DNA of 37,548 nucleotides from a virus: IMG/VR virus record IMGVR_UViG_3300034012_000959, positions 1 to 37,548 of that record. One strand, 5' to 3'. Positions 7,092 to 13,725 of the stretch are shown here, piece after piece (the stretch's first letter is position 1; each line of letters starts with the position of its first letter). Both the position numbers and the translations under genes were made by a program. The notes below the pieces were generated by a model. The model saw only the letters and a program-made list of their open reading frames with translations. It was not told where the DNA came from and did not search any database.

Positions 7092-7477
7092 TTCCTGTAC
7101 TTTGCTGTTTTCTTAGCTATTGATTCAGGCTGCTTAACAACGCTTCCAGTTCCTCCACCCTGTCTCTTGGCCCTTGTTGTTGCAGCATATTCTGATGGGC
7201 TTAACGACTCAATAGCCTTTTTGGGTAGGTATCTCTCTCCAGTCTCCTTGCTTGGCTTGCCACTCTTGGTGGTCCATTCTTGTTTTGTCCACTTGGATAA
7301 ACTATTTGACTCAGACTTCTTGCCCTCGTACTTTCCTCCAGACTCTTTATATTTAGCCACAGCTATCTGAGCCTTTCTAGCTGACCACTGACCTGCGTCA
7401 CCGCCCTTTGTGCCTGACTTAACACTAGACACAATTCGGTTCCATAGCTCTGGATTTTTCTTTTTTGCTACAGACAT
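7088..7477 (-). CDS. DUF5872-family basic protein, 129 aa
   Basis: Matches the DUF5872 pattern: KKKNPELWNRIVSSVKSGTK, then GGDAGQWSARKAQIAVAKYK, a linker with NSLSKWTKQEW, and GERYLPKKAIESLSPSEYAA, ending in IAKKTAKYR. The family is found in phages and in large eukaryotic DNA viruses; the function is unknown, but the strong basic charge suggests DNA or virion association. Overlaps the 98-aa gene by 4 bp (ATGA). Part of a block of K-rich small proteins from 8563 to 6626. Confidence 0.85.
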   Translation of the reverse strand: MSVAKKKNPELWNRIVSSVKSGTKGGDAGQWSARKAQIAVAKYKESGGKYEGKKSESNSLSKWTKQEWTTKSGKPSKETGERYLPKKAIESLSPSEYAATTRAKRQGGGTGSVVKQPESIAKKTAKYRK

Positions 7478-7478
7478 T

Positions 7479-7781
7479 TTATGATCCTTTAACCCACTTC
7501 TTACTTGGTGATGCTGTCTTGCTTGGAGACCACTTTACCTTATCGGCCCAGTATGCAGCACTCATCTTGCCTTTTGCAATATTCTTTGCGTGACGGCTTT
7601 TAAATGCCTCTCGCTGACCTGCCGTTTGATTGGTCTTTACTCCCTGCTGACCAAAACGAATAGTCTTAATTTCGTCACCCTGCTTCGCCACAACAATGTG
7701 ACTCTTTGTTGGGTGACTTGGAGTTCTTTTTGGTTTATTGAACCCCTCAACTCCTGCTCTTTCTAGCCTTGGATCTTTCAT
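7479..7781 (-). CDS. Conserved basic phage protein, 100 aa
   Basis: Carries the conserved core IVVAKQGDEIKTIRFGQQGV followed by AFKSRHAKNIAKGKMSAAYWADKVKWSP, a family I recognise from many phages and large viruses, with Lys/Arg-rich second half. Function not established. The start overlaps the 72-aa gene by 4 bp and the stop is 1 bp before DUF5872. Confidence 0.8.
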   Translation of the reverse strand: MKDPRLERAGVEGFNKPKRTPSHPTKSHIVVAKQGDEIKTIRFGQQGVKTNQTAGQREAFKSRHAKNIAKGKMSAAYWADKVKWSPSKTASPSKKWVKGS

Positions 7782-7996
7782 TTTTTATAGGGATTTTCTT
7801 TATGCCATTTTCTAGTTGCAGCTATACCTTGTTTAACTGTTTTAGCTTTTGCTACTTTGGTTAAGTTAATGGTATCCCACTTTCCTTTATCTTTTGTTGT
7901 ATGACTAACCATTATATCGCCTGGATTACCTTCTCCTATTTTATTAGTTTTTTTGTAAATCCTATGCTTTTCTCCATCAGCAACAATAGTAGCCAT
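7778..7996 (-). CDS. Conserved basic phage protein, 72 aa
   Basis: MATIVADGEKHRIYKKTNKI, then GNPGDIMVSHTTKDKGKWDTINL and KAKTVKQGIAATRKWHKENP. A compact basic family that travels with the two genes downstream in Bacteroidota phages. No activity known. Start clear: the upstream gene's stop is 1 bp away. Confidence 0.8.
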   Translation of the reverse strand: MATIVADGEKHRIYKKTNKIGEGNPGDIMVSHTTKDKGKWDTINLTKVAKAKTVKQGIAATRKWHKENPYKK

Positions 7997-7997
7997 A

Positions 7998-8147
7998 CTA
8001 TTTTTTCTTTGGCATTTTTTTCATGGCGGCTTTCATTCCGTACTCCTTGATCATCTCCTTTTTAGATTCAGACTTTTCGTGCTTCATCTTAGCAGATTTG
8101 CTGGCATACTTTTCGCCAGTCTTTTTTTCGGTTACCATTTTTTTCAT
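7998..8147 (-). CDS. Small lysine/methionine-rich protein, 49 aa
   Basis: MKKMVTEKKTGEKYASKSAK... ends MKKMPKKK; 18 lysines in 49 residues and a single long helix. The ATGA overlap with the gene upstream (8144-8147) and the 1-bp gap downstream support translation. Similar tiny Lys-rich proteins occur at this place in related phages; probably DNA- or scaffold-associated. Confidence 0.75.
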   Translation of the reverse strand: MKKMVTEKKTGEKYASKSAKMKHEKSESKKEMIKEYGMKAAMKKMPKKK

Positions 8148-8563
8148 CTGTTTATTTTTTTGTCTTTAATAACTCTTTTAACTGGCATGCCATCAGCATT
8201 GAATCTTGTTCTCTCCATTCTACTTCCACCACCAGGCATGTTATATCTTTCAGTCTCAACCATTCCGCCACCAATAGTAGGTCTCTCAGTCATAGTACCC
8301 TGAACCTCTTGTCCATCAAACTCACTTGATATATCATATCTTCTTCTGTTAAGAATATCAATGGCGTTATTCTTAAATGGAACACTATTGTAATAATTAT
8401 CAGCAGCATCCATCATGGCTTTAATTCTATCTCTATTCATTAAGTTAGCATTTCGTGCATCAACAGCTGGAGATTTTCTTGTTTCAACCATGAAATCCTG
8501 CATAACACTTTTTGGCTTACCGCTTTCTGGACCAGTCGTGGTCATAGTAGTCCTATTTTTCAT
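8144..8563 (-). CDS. Phage protein with Gly/Met/Arg-rich C-terminus, about 139 aa
   Basis: Unrecognised. Helical middle (DRIKAMMDAADNYYN, FKNNAIDILNRRRYD) and a Gly-rich, charged C-terminus (TIGGGMVETERYNMPGGGSRM). The frame is open from an ATG at 8584, but that codon falls inside the minus-strand promoter box at 8582-8589, so I place the start at ATG 8563 (MKNRTTM). First gene of the long minus-strand run of basic proteins and fibres. Confidence 0.65.
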   Translation of the reverse strand: MKNRTTMTTTGPESGKPKSVMQDFMVETRKSPAVDARNANLMNRDRIKAMMDAADNYYNSVPFKNNAIDILNRRRYDISSEFDGQEVQGTMTERPTIGGGMVETERYNMPGGGSRMERTRFNADGMPVKRVIKDKKINR

Positions 8564-8589
8564 AACTTTGTTTTTGAAGTACAAATATA
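8563..8589. promoter_or_regulatory. Divergent promoter pair between 8563 and 8596
   Basis: Two TAnnTTTG-type -7 boxes face opposite ways in 27 bp: TAACTTTG on the plus strand (8563-8570), 25 bp before the ATG at 8596, and TATATTTG on the minus strand (8589-8582), 18 bp before the ATG at 8563. -33 elements are not clear. The plus product, a likely DNA-binding protein, could regulate both. Confidence 0.5.
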
Positions 8590-8595
8590 ATAAAA

Positions 8596-9102
8596 ATGAG
8601 AATAATAAAAAAAAAGAAAAGACGTGCAGATGCCATATACTATGGCAGAGATACTAAGTATGATTTTCTTAAAAATTGGGGCGTAATTAGAAAATGGGCC
8701 ATATATCAGTACGGGCTTAAGTCATCGGCAGACATAGATATGCTCATGTTTTTGTACTCAGAAAAATTATTTACACGATCAAAGTTTAACGAGTATGCAT
8801 CGTTTATGTCGTGGGATAGAAACAGATTTGACAGACTACTTAGCGATGGATTTATCTCAATATGGAGAAAAAGAAAGTACGGAGAGTACAATCTTTACGA
8901 GCTATCGTTTCAGGCTAAAAAAATGATTGCTAGTATGTATAGAAAGCTAATTGGGCTAGAACCCTTCCCAGAGACACCAAGACGAAACAAGGTCATGAAA
9001 CCAAGCGCATCTTACTCGGAAAGAATGCTAGCCCACGCTATAAGAAGGTTTAACTCTGAGTTTAAAGAACGCAAACAATATCCTTCTCTTGAACAACAGT
9101 AA
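8596..9102 (+). CDS. Probable winged-helix DNA-binding protein, 168 aa
   Basis: A family recognisable from Bacteroidota phages: basic start MRIIKKKKRRADAIYYGRDT, then a helical region with SSADIDMLMFLYSEKLFTRSKFNEYASFMSWDRNRFDRLLSDGF and a wing-like beta pair GFISIWRKRKYGEYNLYELS, followed by helices and a basic tail. The order helix-turn-helix plus beta wing is that of winged-helix (MarR/RepL-type) regulators. It is the only plus-strand gene in the left 13 kb and its end overlaps the end of groES by 41 bp (convergent). Its targets are unknown. Confidence 0.75.
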   Translation: MRIIKKKKRRADAIYYGRDTKYDFLKNWGVIRKWAIYQYGLKSSADIDMLMFLYSEKLFTRSKFNEYASFMSWDRNRFDRLLSDGFISIWRKRKYGEYNLYELSFQAKKMIASMYRKLIGLEPFPETPRRNKVMKPSASYSERMLAHAIRRFNSEFKERKQYPSLEQQ

Positions 9103-9319
9103 ACCTGCTGTTGTCGATTACTACCTCGTAGGAGTGAACCTTGTCGTACATAACCTTGTCTCCTTTTGACATTCCAGTTACGTTAATTCCTGGCTCGACT
9201 ATTACACCGTAGTGATAACGCATGTCTTGGTATTCCTCACCGCTGAGTATTAGTCCGCTCTTGGATGTTTTTTGTTCTACAACCTTCTCGATTAGTATAA
9301 ATTTATTTAGGACTCTCAT
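9062..9319 (-). CDS. groES: Co-chaperonin GroES (single domain), 85 aa
   Basis: Ten-kilodalton co-chaperonin that caps the GroEL ring during protein folding. Visible: FILIEKVVEQKTSKSGLILS (strand plus mobile loop with the hydrophobic LIL tripeptide that docks on GroEL), GVIVEPG, MSKGDKVMYDK and FTVVQEKDIVCVL, the ordinary GroES blocks at a slightly short length (85 against about 95). Lies after groEL on the message and overlaps it by 17 bp, the reverse of the usual bacterial groES-groEL order. Its 3' end overlaps the plus-strand regulator by 41 bp. Confidence 0.92.
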   Translation of the reverse strand: MRVLNKFILIEKVVEQKTSKSGLILSGEEYQDMRYHYGVIVEPGINVTGMSKGDKVMYDKVHSYEVVIDNSRFTVVQEKDIVCVL

Positions 9320-10868
9320 CTGCTCTAATGTTTGTTATAATTGCATTTGTACTCATTATTGTGGTGGCAACAGACACGGCGTTTAAAAGAGCGTTCTTCG
9401 TTACCTTGGTCGGGTCAATAATACCCATCTTCATCATGTCTCCAAACTTCTCAGCCTTTACATCGTATCCATGACCTTTTTCAAATATACCCATCTCTAT
9501 CTCGTGCGGATTCTTTCCAGCGTTAACTAGTATCTGACGAAATGGTGCAACTAGTGCTTCTGACATTATCTGTGAAGCTACATCATCGTCTGAAAAAGCA
9601 TATTCAGATGCACATTCTAGAAGCGCTATCCCTCCTCCTGGAAGTATGCCCTCCTCAAGTGCGGCCATAACAGCGTAAACCGCATCATCAATCCTGTCCC
9701 TTTTCTCCTTCTGCTCAATGTCGCTCTGTGCGCCAACATATATTACACCAATGCCTCCAGATATATTAGCAATACGCTCCCTAATAAACTCCCTATCAAC
9801 ATGATCGTCTGTCTGGTCCATCATTGACTTAAGCTCTTCTAAATGATTATCTATGTCCTGCTTAAAATCAGCGTGATGCATAAATACCGTCATGTCTTTT
9901 TTTACAATGACCTTTGAGGCTTTTCCAAGGTCGCTTAGTGTTGCAATAGACAAATCATCACCAGTATCATCGCTGAAGTACGTGCCTCCAAGAGCAACAG
10001 CTAAATCTTTTAAAAGGTCTTTCTGTCTGTAACCAAACGATGGAGGAATAATATTGCAAGCCTTAATCTTTCCTTGGTAAACGTTAACGTTCAACGTCTG
10101 AAGAGCGTTAGGTCCCAAAGTACCAATGATTAATAACGACTTGCCTTGTGAAACAATAGGAGCCAATATTTTCTCTAGATTAGATATATTATTTATCTCG
10201 TGGTCACAAATCAAAACGTATGGATTCTCAAGAACACACTCCTGCTTCTTTTGATCATTAACAAAATATTGAGAAGTGTATCCCCTCTCAATTCTCATAC
10301 CGTTAATAATCTCTACACGAGTCTCAGAGTTCATACTGTTCTCTACGGTTACAAGAGATACCTCTGAAAATGCGTCACCAATCATCTTACCAAGATCATT
10401 GTCGTTGTTTGCCGATATAGCCGCAACATCGTACAGCCTTTTTCCGTTAACCTTTTTAGACATCTTGTCAAGCTTAGAAATAACTCTCTTTGTGATGTCA
10501 TTTATTCCCCTTATAACCTCAGTAACGTTGTCATTTTCTTTTAAATACTTGTCAGAAGCGTCAATAATAGCTTCTGCCAACACAATGGACGTTGTTGTTC
10601 CGTCACCTGCAATGGTAGCAGTCTTGTCCGCAGCCTGCCTCATCATCATTACAGCTAGATTTTCAGTTGGGTCGTACAGATTGATTGACTTTGCTACAGT
10701 TACACCGTCCTTTGTAACTGTTATTCCTCCAACATGGTGCTCGGACTCAATTAAAACTGTCCTTCCTCTCGCTCCAAGTGTACTTTTTACGGCTCCAGCT
10801 ATCTTTTTGATGCCAGATTTCAATTTTTTTTGGCCTTCATCACCAAAATGAATCTCTTTTACTATCAT
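9303..10868 (-). CDS. groEL: Phage-encoded chaperonin GroEL, 521 aa
   Basis: ATP-driven chaperonin ring subunit. Nearly full length (E. coli about 548). Key parts: VTKDGVTVAK (residues 51-60, D54 for E. coli D52), ATP loop AGDGTTT (87-93, D89 for D87), an apical domain with RGYTSQYFVND (195-204) in place of RGYLSPYF, and RIDDAVYAV...LPGGGIALLE (393-418) with D395 matching E. coli D398, needed for hydrolysis. The GGM-repeat tail is absent; the end is IRADESPK. Both catalytic aspartates are kept, so it should be active. Likely folds phage capsid or fibre proteins, alone with the phage GroES or with the host machinery. Confidence 0.95.
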   Translation of the reverse strand: MIVKEIHFGDEGQKKLKSGIKKIAGAVKSTLGARGRTVLIESEHHVGGITVTKDGVTVAKSINLYDPTENLAVMMMRQAADKTATIAGDGTTTSIVLAEAIIDASDKYLKENDNVTEVIRGINDITKRVISKLDKMSKKVNGKRLYDVAAISANNDNDLGKMIGDAFSEVSLVTVENSMNSETRVEIINGMRIERGYTSQYFVNDQKKQECVLENPYVLICDHEINNISNLEKILAPIVSQGKSLLIIGTLGPNALQTLNVNVYQGKIKACNIIPPSFGYRQKDLLKDLAVALGGTYFSDDTGDDLSIATLSDLGKASKVIVKKDMTVFMHHADFKQDIDNHLEELKSMMDQTDDHVDREFIRERIANISGGIGVIYVGAQSDIEQKEKRDRIDDAVYAVMAALEEGILPGGGIALLECASEYAFSDDDVASQIMSEALVAPFRQILVNAGKNPHEIEMGIFEKGHGYDVKAEKFGDMMKMGIIDPTKVTKNALLNAVSVATTIMSTNAIITNIRADESPK

Positions 10869-10877
10869 TTTAATTAA

Positions 10878-10910
10878 TTTTCACCAAAAATAAGCATTTT
10901 TCACCAAAAA
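10878..10910 (-). promoter_or_regulatory. groEL promoter region with two direct repeats
   Basis: The 13-mer TTTTCACCAAAAA occurs at 10878-10890 and 10898-10910 (plus-strand reading), repeat-to-repeat distance 20 bp, about two helix turns. The first copy also holds the minus-strand box TATTTTTG (10892-10885), which fits TAnnTTTG, 17 bp before the groEL ATG. This looks like a promoter with a doubled operator, placed directly after a terminator, so groEL-groES are probably controlled separately from the gene upstream. Confidence 0.5.
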
Positions 10911-10920
10911 AATCGTTTTT

Positions 10921-10946
10921 AAATAAAAAAAGGGCCGAAGCCCTTT
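10921..10946 (-). terminator. Rho-independent terminator with UUCG loop
   Basis: On the minus strand: 7-bp stem AAAGGGC/GCCCTTT around a TTCG tetraloop (stem 10946-10940 and 10935-10929), followed by T-rich DNA to 10921. It ends the message of the 474-aa gene, 8 bp after its stop. A-rich sequence on the other side makes it potentially bidirectional. Confidence 0.9.
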
Positions 10947-10953
10947 ATTTTTT

Positions 10954-12378
10954 TTATTCAGTTATTTTTTCTGATCGTTTTGTGGCCCTCTGTATTGGCT
11001 TTGCACCAACCCTTTCTCTCATCTTGTTGTTTAGAGTAGCAAGCTGCCCGAAAATAGTGTTTCTGTTTGCTGCATTTTCTCGTTGTTTTCTAAATGTCTC
11101 CTGTTTAGAAATATCTTCATAAGAACCTGAGTATCCTTTAAGGTTAGACGCAGTATAATATTTGTTTTTAGATTGTTTTTGATCGCTAGTAGACAAAACA
11201 TTATATCCACTAGGCATTTTTTTATCTCCATCAAGAGCCTGTGTCCAGTAATTGAATCCTTCTTCGTTCATTTTTGGTCTTGCTCCCTTTTTGCTTTGTC
11301 CAACAATGTTACCTTGTTCGTCCTTAAGATTTCCTGTGTAATATTTTTCCTGTACTTGCGTTTTAGGAGTAACCATTTCAGGAGAAGATGTAACTCCAGT
11401 TACGTTTTCTCTTCCTGCATATCTTTTTGCTTGTCTGGCTTGTTTAACTCCGTACTTAGCTTCAGACCACTCTCCTGCTTCCATTGACGCTCTTTTATCT
11501 TGGCGAGCCTTTTGAAGAATCCCCTTCATCTCCTCCTTGGTTTTGCCTCTAAAAGACTCTCCACCGTACTCTCCAGACATATACACCTCGGCTAGTTTTT
11601 TCTCTCTGTAGTATCTACCTTCGTCCTTAACCTTAGCTCCATGTATTGGTTGAACTTCTACCTTTCTTAAGGCTGGAACAGTTTTTCCTTTTTTTGTGAT
11701 TTTAGTGCCTAATACAGTCTTTGTGGTTTTATAAGATTTTGATGGAGCCTCATAGCTATAGTCAGTAACCCCAACATTTTTAGTCTCAACCTCTTCGATA
11801 GGCTTCTTAGGCTTAGGAGGAGTAGGAGTAGGAGGTGTTGGGTCTTCTGTCTTGTCTTCTTTTTTTTGTTCTCTAAGAGAGCTAACACCGAAGCTTTCTC
11901 CATAACCAGATTTTACACCTATGTCAACTTGACGATCAAGCCCCTCTTGAGAAGGCTTATATGATTTCCACCCTGGACTATTTTGAATAGCCTTATTATA
12001 CTGTTTACTACCTTTTCTAAAATCTAATTGAAGCGCAATGTTTTTTTTACTAGAACCAATATTTCCTACCTGTTGTATAATTGGCTCTTCATATGTTTTA
12101 TCATCTAATATATCTGTAGATCCTTCTAGATAATTTTGTACTTCCTTTGGAAAGAAGGAATATCTACCACCTGTTGGTTTTTCTTTAGTTCCTCCTTCTC
12201 CAAAAAATTCACTATCAAGTTTTCCTTCTTGATACATTTTTCTAACATCTGGCCAGCTAGAAACAGTACCCCCGTCACCAGGAAGCTTTTTACCATATAC
12301 ATCTGGGTCTGCTACTCTAGCCCTAGTAATTGGGTCCTCAGTTTTTGGTTTAAACCTACCATACTTCATCATTGCCAT
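10954..12378 (-). CDS. Hydrophilic, proline-linker phage protein, 474 aa
   Basis: Not recognised. Nearly all hydrophilic, rich in K, E, G and Y, without membrane segments; a proline-rich linker (about residues 180-195, TPPTPTPPKPKKP) divides an N-terminal part from a basic, helical C-terminal part (about 245-300, AEVYMSGEYGGESFRGK, KGILQKARQDKR). Such composition fits a virion-internal or scaffold-like protein. The start is ATG 12378, or ATG 12372, which forms an ATGA overlap with the 45-aa gene upstream. A strong terminator follows. Confidence 0.7.
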   Translation of the reverse strand: MAMMKYGRFKPKTEDPITRARVADPDVYGKKLPGDGGTVSSWPDVRKMYQEGKLDSEFFGEGGTKEKPTGGRYSFFPKEVQNYLEGSTDILDDKTYEEPIIQQVGNIGSSKKNIALQLDFRKGSKQYNKAIQNSPGWKSYKPSQEGLDRQVDIGVKSGYGESFGVSSLREQKKEDKTEDPTPPTPTPPKPKKPIEEVETKNVGVTDYSYEAPSKSYKTTKTVLGTKITKKGKTVPALRKVEVQPIHGAKVKDEGRYYREKKLAEVYMSGEYGGESFRGKTKEEMKGILQKARQDKRASMEAGEWSEAKYGVKQARQAKRYAGRENVTGVTSSPEMVTPKTQVQEKYYTGNLKDEQGNIVGQSKKGARPKMNEEGFNYWTQALDGDKKMPSGYNVLSTSDQKQSKNKYYTASNLKGYSGSYEDISKQETFRKQRENAANRNTIFGQLATLNNKMRERVGAKPIQRATKRSEKITE

Positions 12379-12506
12379 TTTAAAACAAATTTTATAATTA
12401 ATAAATTAATCTGAACCTCGTAAAAGTCAAACTCACTATCTTTCGAGTAGTACTCAAAACCGACATTCAGACCGATCGATAACATGTTGTGAATCTCTAT
12501 CAACAT
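12369..12506 (-). CDS. Small beta-type phage protein, 45 aa
   Basis: MLIEIHNMLSIGLNVGFEYY, then KDSEFDFYEVQINLLIIKFVLKWQ. The pattern (short start, two strands, acidic turn, hydrophobic strands, final K/W) is that of a small phage protein family also hinted at by the 50-aa gene at 1881-2033. Its TGA overlaps ATG codon 3 of the 474-aa gene (ATGA), and it begins 5 bases after a promoter box, so it is the first gene of this leftward message. Confidence 0.65.
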   Translation of the reverse strand: MLIEIHNMLSIGLNVGFEYYSKDSEFDFYEVQINLLIIKFVLKWQ

Positions 12507-12510
12507 GACA

Positions 12511-12518
12511 CAAAGATA
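12511..12518 (-). promoter_or_regulatory. Candidate -7 box TATCTTTG for leftward genes
   Basis: Minus strand reads TATATATCTTTGTGTCATG: the box TATCTTTG lies 4 bases before the ATG at 12506. A start site at the usual distance would be at or inside the ATG, so this message would be leaderless. No -33 element is clear. Confidence 0.45.
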
Positions 12519-12670
12519 TATATTTTTTTTGATTTTTAGATGTGTTTAGTTTTTGGGTAATGGGGTGGATTGACGCTGGCCAGGCTGTCGGGAAAACGGT
12601 TTGAAATTCAATGGGGGGGTTGTAATTTCGGATTTTTATCTTGGATTTTTTGGCTTTTTGGTAGGCTAAT

Positions 12671-12683
12671 GCAACTCAGTTGC
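12671..12683. promoter_or_regulatory. Palindrome GCAAC-TCA-GTTGC (possible operator 1)
   Basis: GCAACTCAGTTGC is a perfect 5-3-5 (also 6-1-6) palindrome, flanked by TAGGCT direct repeats at 12663-12668 and 12686-12691. The same GCAACnnnGTTGC half-sites recur 210 bp away. Likely protein-binding site. Confidence 0.4.
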
Positions 12684-12822
12684 GATAGGCTGTTCGTTGC
12701 GCCCAGTATGTATATACATAATTGTTTATGTACGTTGACTTATGTATATATATAGCAGCAAACCTACATGTAGTATAACTTGTATTATGTTAAATAGAAT
12801 TAACATTCGTTAACATTTGCTG

Positions 12823-12850
12823 TCGGTCGGTCGGTCTGTCTGTCGGTCTG
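12823..12850. repeat. Tetranucleotide run TC(G/T)G x7
   Basis: Seven consecutive 4-mers: TCGG, TCGG, TCGG, TCTG, TCTG, TCGG, TCTG. A short microsatellite in the non-coding region; could be slippage-prone or a spacer of the origin. Confidence 0.7.
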
Positions 12851-12880
12851 TTGTTCGGACGTATTAAACACATTCTTAAC

Positions 12881-12893
12881 GCAACATCGTTGC
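12881..12893. promoter_or_regulatory. Palindrome GCAAC-ATC-GTTGC (possible operator 2)
   Basis: Second copy of the GCAACnnnGTTGC palindrome with a different 3-base centre; its start is exactly 210 bp from that of the first copy, about 20 helix turns, so both would face the same side of the DNA. Confidence 0.4.
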
Positions 12894-12977
12894 ACCTAGA
12901 TGTATGGCGTTATAACAGTATTCATTGCAAAATAAGTTACATTTTTCACGCAAATAATGTGTAATGCTCTAAAACCC

Positions 12978-12986
12978 TTATCCACA
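12978..12986 (+). promoter_or_regulatory. Perfect DnaA box TTATCCACA
   Basis: Exact match to the bacterial DnaA box consensus TTATnCACA, 10 bp before a cluster of phased hexamer repeats. Only one copy is seen, so host DnaA would bind here only in combination with other initiator sites. Confidence 0.6.
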
Positions 12987-12995
12987 TTACGTTTC

Positions 12996-13069
12996 ATGCG
13001 TTTTTAATGCGTCTCAAACCCGTCCGAACTACGTAGATGCGTCTACGTGTTTCTACGTAAAAACTACGT
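12996..13069. repeat. Iteron-like cluster of ATGCGT and CTACGT
   Basis: ATGCGT at 12996, 13007 and 13037, and CTACGT at 13029, 13043, 13053 and 13064. Spacings within each set are 11 and 30 bp, and 14, 10 and 11 bp, mostly close to whole helix turns, as in initiator-binding iterons. Confidence 0.5.
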
Positions 13070-13171
13070 AATTTGATGTTTTTCTCGTAACAAAACAAAG
13101 CATACTTGCGTTAACATTGGTGTACGGCAAACGAGCCAACAGCGATTTGAAATCTTGGTAAGACAATAAAC

Positions 13172-13533
13172 ATTAACGGGGTAGGTCAGACCTAGTGTAG
13201 TACGGGGTAAGTATAAAGACTCCTCAAAGCTACGGCAATCATTACACTACTCAGGTGGGTGATGTCAAAACCATGCATAGCATAGGGATAAAGAAGAGAG
13301 ATAGCGGTTTCACGCGGCTATCAAAAAAATAGGTGCATTTAGTAAGACTAATTAATCGGAGCGAAACCGAATGCACCGCTAACCAATAAAACAAGTAATC
13401 ACGTCAAGCAAAATCATCAAAATCGAGGGAATCTTCGAAGTATGGGGATTCTTTAAGAATGGGGTGCTAGTTCGAACAACAAGAGTACGTATTCCATTTA
13501 GCCATCGTTAATTAACCTTAAAAACAAATAACT
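13172..13533 (+). ncRNA. Foldable untranslated region, possible structured RNA or long 5' leader
   Basis: No gene in these 360 bp, but several perfect helices on the plus strand. GATAGC (13300-13305) pairs with GCTATC (13317-13322). GGTGCAT (13332-13338) pairs with ATGCACC (13371-13377) and encloses two hairpins, TTAGT-AAG-ACTAA (13339-13351) and TCGG-AGCGAAA-CCGA (13356-13370), a compact three-way junction. TAGTGTA (13193-13199) can pair with TACACTA (13243-13249). No match to a riboswitch or ribozyme I know. It directly precedes the first early gene (ATG 13534), so it is either its leader or a separate small RNA. Confidence 0.45.
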
Positions 13534-13713
13534 ATGAAAGCAGTAATTTTTTCAATCGGTCTAGCCATGACCATTATCGGGGTTGTAGTCCCCGTAACAT
13601 CAAGCGTAACTGGATACATGATGGATACGCATGAACACGCTCTAACCATATTCGGAATCTTAGTCGTAGGCCTATCTTTAGGCGCTGTATTAATCAAAAA
13701 ATCTAACATTTAA
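13534..13713 (+). CDS. Small two-helix membrane protein, 59 aa
   Basis: MKAVIFSIGLAMTIIGVVVP (membrane segment 1), a short loop GYMMDTHEHA, and LTIFGILVVGLSLGAVLI (segment 2), ending KKSNI. First gene of the rightward early region. Translation is supported by the A-rich leader AAAAACAAATAACT before ATG and an even spacing to the next gene. Membrane role unknown; tiny early phage membrane proteins often act on the host envelope or exclusion, but nothing here proves it. Confidence 0.65.
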   Translation: MKAVIFSIGLAMTIIGVVVPVTSSVTGYMMDTHEHALTIFGILVVGLSLGAVLIKKSNI

Positions 13714-13725
13714 AACCTAGAAACC

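Larger units (their letters stand above)
12519..13171. other. Non-coding divergence region, candidate replication origin
   Basis: No credible gene in 650 bp between the two transcription directions; the one frame longer than 60 codons (12570-12755, plus) has no family resemblance and a nonsense-like composition. It holds a perfect DnaA box, TTAACATT three times (12800-12807, 12810-12817, 13111-13118), phased ATGCGT and CTACGT repeats (12996-13069), a TC(G/T)G tetranucleotide run and two matching palindromes. Clustered short repeats plus a DnaA box at the switch of coding strand suggest an origin; this is inference. Confidence 0.5.

Noticed and set aside
12570-12755. 61-codon plus-strand ORF as a gene
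   Set aside because: Trp/Phe/Leu-rich random composition, no start context, lies over the palindrome and promoter-rich region.
12823-12850. CRISPR-like array
   Set aside because: Only a 4-base microsatellite; no repeat-spacer structure and no cas genes.
13332-13377. Hammerhead-type ribozyme (three-way junction with GAAA)
   Set aside because: The CUGAUGA core box is missing and the cleavage-site context is absent; kept only as an unknown structured region.
13465-13505. tRNA-like end: GTTCGAAC followed by a downstream GCCA
   Set aside because: The flanking bases do not form a T-arm or acceptor stem, and no anticodon arm fits.
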